A DNA stretch of 64,000 nt, taken from Isochrysis galbana (lineage: Eukaryota > Haptophyta > Isochrysidales > Isochrysidaceae). The notes under the pieces were generated by a model. That model was not told the origin of the DNA. It worked only from the letters and a program-made list of their open reading frames with translations, and made no database searches. The DNA lies in the NCBI GenBank assembly GCA_018136815.1, contig JADDIW010000059.1, forward strand, positions 1-64,000. The letters are read 5' to 3'. Position 1 is the stretch's first letter; every line of letters starts with the position of its first letter. This document shows, in pieces, positions 60,919 to 64,000 of this stretch. The position numbers were made by a program, and so were the translations under genes.

Positions 60919-62136
60919 TTAAGTCAAAATGTGCACACACCCAGCCGAGTCCCCGACAGCGACAACTGGCGTGGTCCTGGCAGAAAATTCCTCGTCGTGT
61001 GCTCGTCTCGGCAATATGCTGAGTGCGGTTACTCGCACCGGCTTCTGCCCTGCCGAGGCCGCTGGTGGAAGCGACCAGCGTGAGAGCTCGGTCAAGTCAT
61101 TCGCATCGAGGCTTATGACCTCCCCGCCAGAGGTGCCGACGTGGACGCGGTCTTCGCCAGACATGTTAGGGCATTGGGCCACCACAAGTGATGTCATGCG
61201 TACAGCTTTGGCATCATTGCCGTCCATTTGGGCGGTAAGTGTGGGCAGAGCCTCTGACTCAAGCTCCCAAGCTATAGCACCACACTCCCCAGGATATACC
61301 ACGCTGCCGGCTGGATTGCGCCATCGGCGGACCCAACCATCGTACCCGCAGGAGAGAAGCGACCCCTTGTGAAAGGCTAGAGCCGTAACTCTCTCGTCTT
61401 GATGGCCAATCCACCACGCGGATGGTGTCTGCTTCAGCTCACTCGCGCTGATCATCTCCCTGGTGCTCCACACACGTATGGCACCATCAATCGATCCACA
61501 TGCAAGAGCTTCCTCCTCAGAGCCGTGCGTGAGACATAGAATGTCGTGAGAACGCTCACAGATGTCTCCGTCTTCGTAGACGGCAAGCTCAGCCTCGGGG
61601 GCAAGAGGGAGAGAGGACACCAATGCCACTTCGGATCGGACAGCTTGTAGAGGCCAGCTTACGATCCGATTGCAGCCGATCGAATGAATGCGGCACGGCT
61701 GGCGAGCACCGTGGCGTGCGCTGGCAAACGTAAGCGAGCGCACCCAGCCAGTGTGCAGAAATTCCGAGTGGAGAGGGTGGTCTGATCTGATGCGCCGCTC
61801 TGCGCCATCCGGCGCAGCTAAGAGGTGCCAGAAGCTCAGCCTGCGGCTGAAGCTGCCAGCGACAAGTAGGCACGACCCCTCGTCGTAACTCGCGGCAGCT
61901 AGCGAGAAGGTAGCGCCCTGCTCGGCCTGAAGGCTCTCTTGAAGCTGGAGCTTGCCTCCCTCATCGTGTGCCCATAGCCTAACGCAGCCGTCATAGCCGC
62001 CTGAGGCGAGGAGGGGCGCGCCGCCGAGAAGACCAGCCGCCAAACTGAGGACAGCGCCGCGCGAATGCGCCTGCACCGACGTCACGGGCGTCAGGCCCGC
62101 CACAGCCGCGAGGATGGCGGCGGCGGCGAGGGCCAT
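60919..62136 (-). CDS. WD40-repeat protein with N-terminal hydrophobic leader
   Basis: Single minus-strand exon, 405 aa from the ATG at 62136 (the frame stays open a few codons further to a GTG). Residues 1-20 (MALAAAAILAAVAGLTPVTS) are hydrophobic. At least six WD-like blades follow: LLASGGYDGCVRLWAHDE, LLVAGSFSRRLSFWHLL, IHSIGCNRIVSWPL, ALACGSIDGAIRVWSTRE, LLSCGYDGWVRRWRNP, VHVGTSGGEVISLDANDL and a final VVAVGDSAGCVHIL, enough for a seven-bladed propeller. WD40 propellers are interaction platforms; no specific family is recognised. If the leader is a real signal peptide, the propeller would be extracytosolic or organellar, which would be unusual. An upstream exon ending at CATCAG|GTGGCG (about 62158) is possible and would remove that reading. 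Confidence 0.75.
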   Translation of the reverse strand: MALAAAAILAAVAGLTPVTSVQAHSRGAVLSLAAGLLGGAPLLASGGYDGCVRLWAHDEGGKLQLQESLQAEQGATFSLAAASYDEGSCLLVAGSFSRRLSFWHLLAAPDGAERRIRSDHPLHSEFLHTGWVRSLTFASARHGARQPCRIHSIGCNRIVSWPLQAVRSEVALVSSLPLAPEAELAVYEDGDICERSHDILCLTHGSEEEALACGSIDGAIRVWSTREMISASELKQTPSAWWIGHQDERVTALAFHKGSLLSCGYDGWVRRWRNPAGSVVYPGECGAIAWELESEALPTLTAQMDGNDAKAVRMTSLVVAQCPNMSGEDRVHVGTSGGEVISLDANDLTELSRWSLPPAASAGQKPVRVTALSILPRRAHDEEFSARTTPVVAVGDSAGCVHILT

Positions 62137-62661
62137 CCCCGTCGAGCTCGACGCCACCTGATGGGGAAAGGGAGGAATAGGAACACGGGGAAGAAGAGGA
62201 GTCCAGGATTGGCACTATTCGGTCTTCTTATCTATTTCTGGTTTCAAGGTTGCAGCAGGGCCTCCGTTCCAACGTTCGTACTCCTACGTATCCATAAATA
62301 TATATGATCTCCTAAGAAGCTAAGAATCTGACCATGACAGTTTCGATGCAATACCGGGGGTGGGGGAATGGAAGCTGGGGGAGAGGCGGAGAGAGAGATC
62401 TGTGGGGGGTGGGGGGACGCGGGGGGAAGCAAAAGACGGAATCAGAAGAGAGGACTCCCAGAGAAACACGAGAAGAGGGAGGGAGAGAGGGAGAGAGGGA
62501 GAGAGAGAGAGAAGAGAGAAGGGGGGGGGGGGGGGGGGGGGGGTCGGGGGAGGAGGGAGGGAGGGAGGGAGGGAGGGAGAGAGGGGGGAGAGAGAGAGAG
62601 AGAGAAGAGAGAGGAGAGAAGAAGGGAGAGAAGGAGAGAGACAGAGACAGAGACAGAGAGT

Positions 62662-62703
<42 letters not shown>
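62137..62703. promoter_or_regulatory. Divergent promoter region of WD40 and DUF493 genes
   Basis: 566 bp between two oppositely transcribed starts. The right 320 bp (62380-62700) is an almost pure purine tract with a G run of about 23 at 62521-62543 and (GA)n up to the DUF493 ATG. The left end beside the WD40 start is also purine-rich (62160-62205). Confidence 0.5.
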
Positions 62704-62704
<1 letters not shown>

Positions 62705-63423
62705 TGGGCGGCGCTCGCCTCTCCTCGCTGCTGTTGGTGGCAGCGTCCGCTGGGATTGCGCGGTGCTGGTGCGGTGTGGGCATCCAGGCAGCTCGTCGGC
62801 GCGCCCCTCCATGCATTGCCGCTTCCGACGACGTCCTGCGCGGGCTCGTGGAGCAGGCAGATGCTGCTGCAGATAGGATTCTTGAGGAGGAGGTTGAGGC
62901 GCAGCAGCAGCAGAGGCCAGCTGCGGCTGGGGGCGAGGGCGGGGACGAGGGCAAGGGCGGGGGCGAGGGCGGGGGGGAGGTTTTGTGCAACGGCGCCACC
63001 GTAGTTAGTGAGCTCACCGCCGCTGAGGGTGCTGAGCCACTCACGGCGCGCTTCAAGATGAAGATGAAGGCGCTGCAGGGCAAGTACTCGCTTACAGACG
63101 AGAAGGGCGATACTGAGCGCAACGAGGGAGCGATCACCGAGGGACTCATCGGGTTCCCATGCAACATGCCCATGAAGGTGGTCGTCAACGCGCCTACTTC
63201 TGACGAGCTCCGATCGGTCGACAGCAACTTGCAGGGTTTGGTGGACTCTATCTGTGAGACATGTGAAGCTGAGGGCATGCCCGCAAATGACCTCGCCATC
63301 ACACCGCGACTAGGCGGGAAAGTAGTCTCTCTCGCCTTTGTTATTCGTGCCGAGTCGGCTGCCGGCCTGTCTCAATTGCGAGAGAAGCTCCGCGCCGACT
63401 CGCGAGTGCGTATGGTCTTTTGA
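62704..63423 (+). CDS. DUF493 (YbeD-like) family protein with targeting leader
   Basis: Single exon, 239 aa. Residues 1-24 (MGGARLSSLLLVAASAGIAR) are a signal-like hydrophobic leader followed by an Arg-rich stretch. Together they could be the bipartite leader used for complex plastids (inference). A Gly/Glu/Gln-rich linker follows (about 60-95). Residues about 148-239 form the DUF493 ferredoxin-like fold: LIGFPCNMPMKVVVNA, SNLQGLVDSICETC, KVVSLAFVIRAES, LREKLRADSRVRMVF, the last segment being characteristic. Bacterial YbeD is a small protein of unclear function and plant homologues are plastid-located. The start is fixed by the GA tract ending at the ATG. Confidence 0.8.
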
Positions 63424-63650
63424 GGCGAGACCCGGTCCACCCCATTCCGCAAGCTGTGAGGGCATCCCAAATGTGATCCAGGCCCAGTTACAATTGGCAC
63501 GACAACACAATGTGATGACTTCATCCGTCCTGACCGTGCCGATGTCTTTCATGCCCTCGTTCAACCTGATTCAATCGTAGTCTTTCTGCTCACGTTCGAT
63601 CACAAGGAGGCGCTGTATCTGCTTGAGCCTGAGCGAGCATGGCGCTTATT
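63424..63650. other. Short spacer after DUF493 gene
   Basis: Nothing recognised; likely 3' untranslated sequence of two convergent genes. Confidence 0.35.
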
Positions 63651-64000
63651 CTACTTGAGGTCGGTCCATGATGAGCGCTTCCTATTTCCTTTGAACCGAA
63701 GTCCGATCAGAGTTTTAGTCCCTTGAGGTGCTCCAATTTGAACCTTTGTTGGCGTAGCTTTCTCCTCCCCCAGTTTCAGCTGCCGGCACATTTCTTTCCG
63801 GGTTGCTGCATCCAATCCGTGTGCATTGGATGACACCACTGCTCTAGATAGGGGAGGCAACGCCGCACAGGTTAACTTGCTGCCTTTTGCAAGGGACATA
63901 CACACCTGTTTGGCATCTGTCTGCATGTCTACCTCATGCACGCATACCGAAGCACAGGTTTTACGATGGGAGGATAATGATTTGCGCAGCAACGAGTGGC
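63651..64000 (-). CDS. Possible 3' end of an unrecognised gene running off the window
   Basis: The minus-strand frame is open from the window edge to a stop at 63651. About 113 residues are visible, with ordinary composition (DAATRKEMCRQLKLGEEKAT, KTLIGLRFKGNRKRSSW near the end). There is no ATG at its left limit, so it would be a C-terminal exon. No family is recognised and chance openness is possible. Confidence 0.35.
   Translation of the reverse strand, partial: HSLLRKSLSSHRKTCASVCVHEVDMQTDAKQVCMSLAKGSKLTCAALPPLSRAVVSSNAHGLDAATRKEMCRQLKLGEEKATPTKVQIGAPQGTKTLIGLRFKGNRKRSSWTDLK

Noticed and set aside
1..64000. CRISPR arrays, bacterial operons, rRNA genes, telomeric arrays, clear tRNA genes
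   Set aside because: No regularly spaced repeat-spacer structure, no rRNA-like blocks and no telomere repeats were seen. tRNA genes could not be recognised by eye, which is not proof of absence.

Overview
The window is nuclear DNA of a unicellular, probably photosynthetic eukaryote. Protein-coding genes are split by short GT-AG introns (about 60-250 nt), exons join in frame, and there is no operon logic or bacterial ribosome-binding pattern. Photosynthesis is suggested by an SFR2-type galactolipid-remodelling glycosyl hydrolase and by a small DUF493-like protein with an N-terminal targeting leader. A kelch protein with two STPGR-like motifs and an ASPM-type spindle protein fit a flagellated protist. 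GC-rich coding regions, 20-26 nt G runs and very long GA/CT tracts would suit a secondary-plastid alga such as a haptophyte. That placement is inference; nothing here fixes the lineage.

I support 14 genes plus one possible partial gene at the right edge. Left to right: a kelch/STPGR protein (2696-7495, +); a small PHD-knuckle-ePHD chromatin reader (9050-10311, -); an unknown two-exon gene (11210-12191, +); a CIA30 protein with a J domain inside it (17361-19026, -); a membrane-anchored MYND + RING protein (20792-22642, +); an F-box/LRR protein (25165-26955, +); a DH-PH RhoGEF (29543-31195, -); NOP10 (37140-37458, +); the SFR2 homologue (38312-40529, -); SNAPC1-like (44059-45105, -); an AGC-like kinase (49946-51121, -); an ASPM-type calponin-homology protein with a giant coiled coil (51973-59825, +); a WD40 protein (60919-62136, -); and the DUF493 protein (62704-63423, +).

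Between the genes lie mobile-element remains. They include a LINE whose 5' end is a short hairpin abutting its start codon and whose reverse transcriptase is missing (about 45855-49680). An internally deleted hAT element keeps a perfect 8-bp target duplication and 14-bp terminal repeats (34973-36117). There is also a second decayed hAT transposase, an RT fragment, a methyltransferase fragment, a TA-flanked MITE nested in a larger inverted repeat, and several dispersed repeat families. One family (five copies) and several relatives carry the same layout as the LINE 5' end: a small perfect hairpin, then a conserved CATGG start. The stem sequence differs between subfamilies while staying complementary.

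A second genome-wide pattern is that almost every start codon sits just downstream of a long homopurine/homopyrimidine tract, often with a run of 20 or more G. Several genes form divergent pairs sharing such a tract (PHD/11210, CIA30-J/MYND-RING, kinase/ASPM, WD40/DUF493). The genes do not form one pathway. They are housekeeping and signalling genes of a eukaryotic chromosome: rRNA modification, snRNA transcription, chromatin reading, Rho signalling, spindle, plastid lipids, complex I assembly and ubiquitin.
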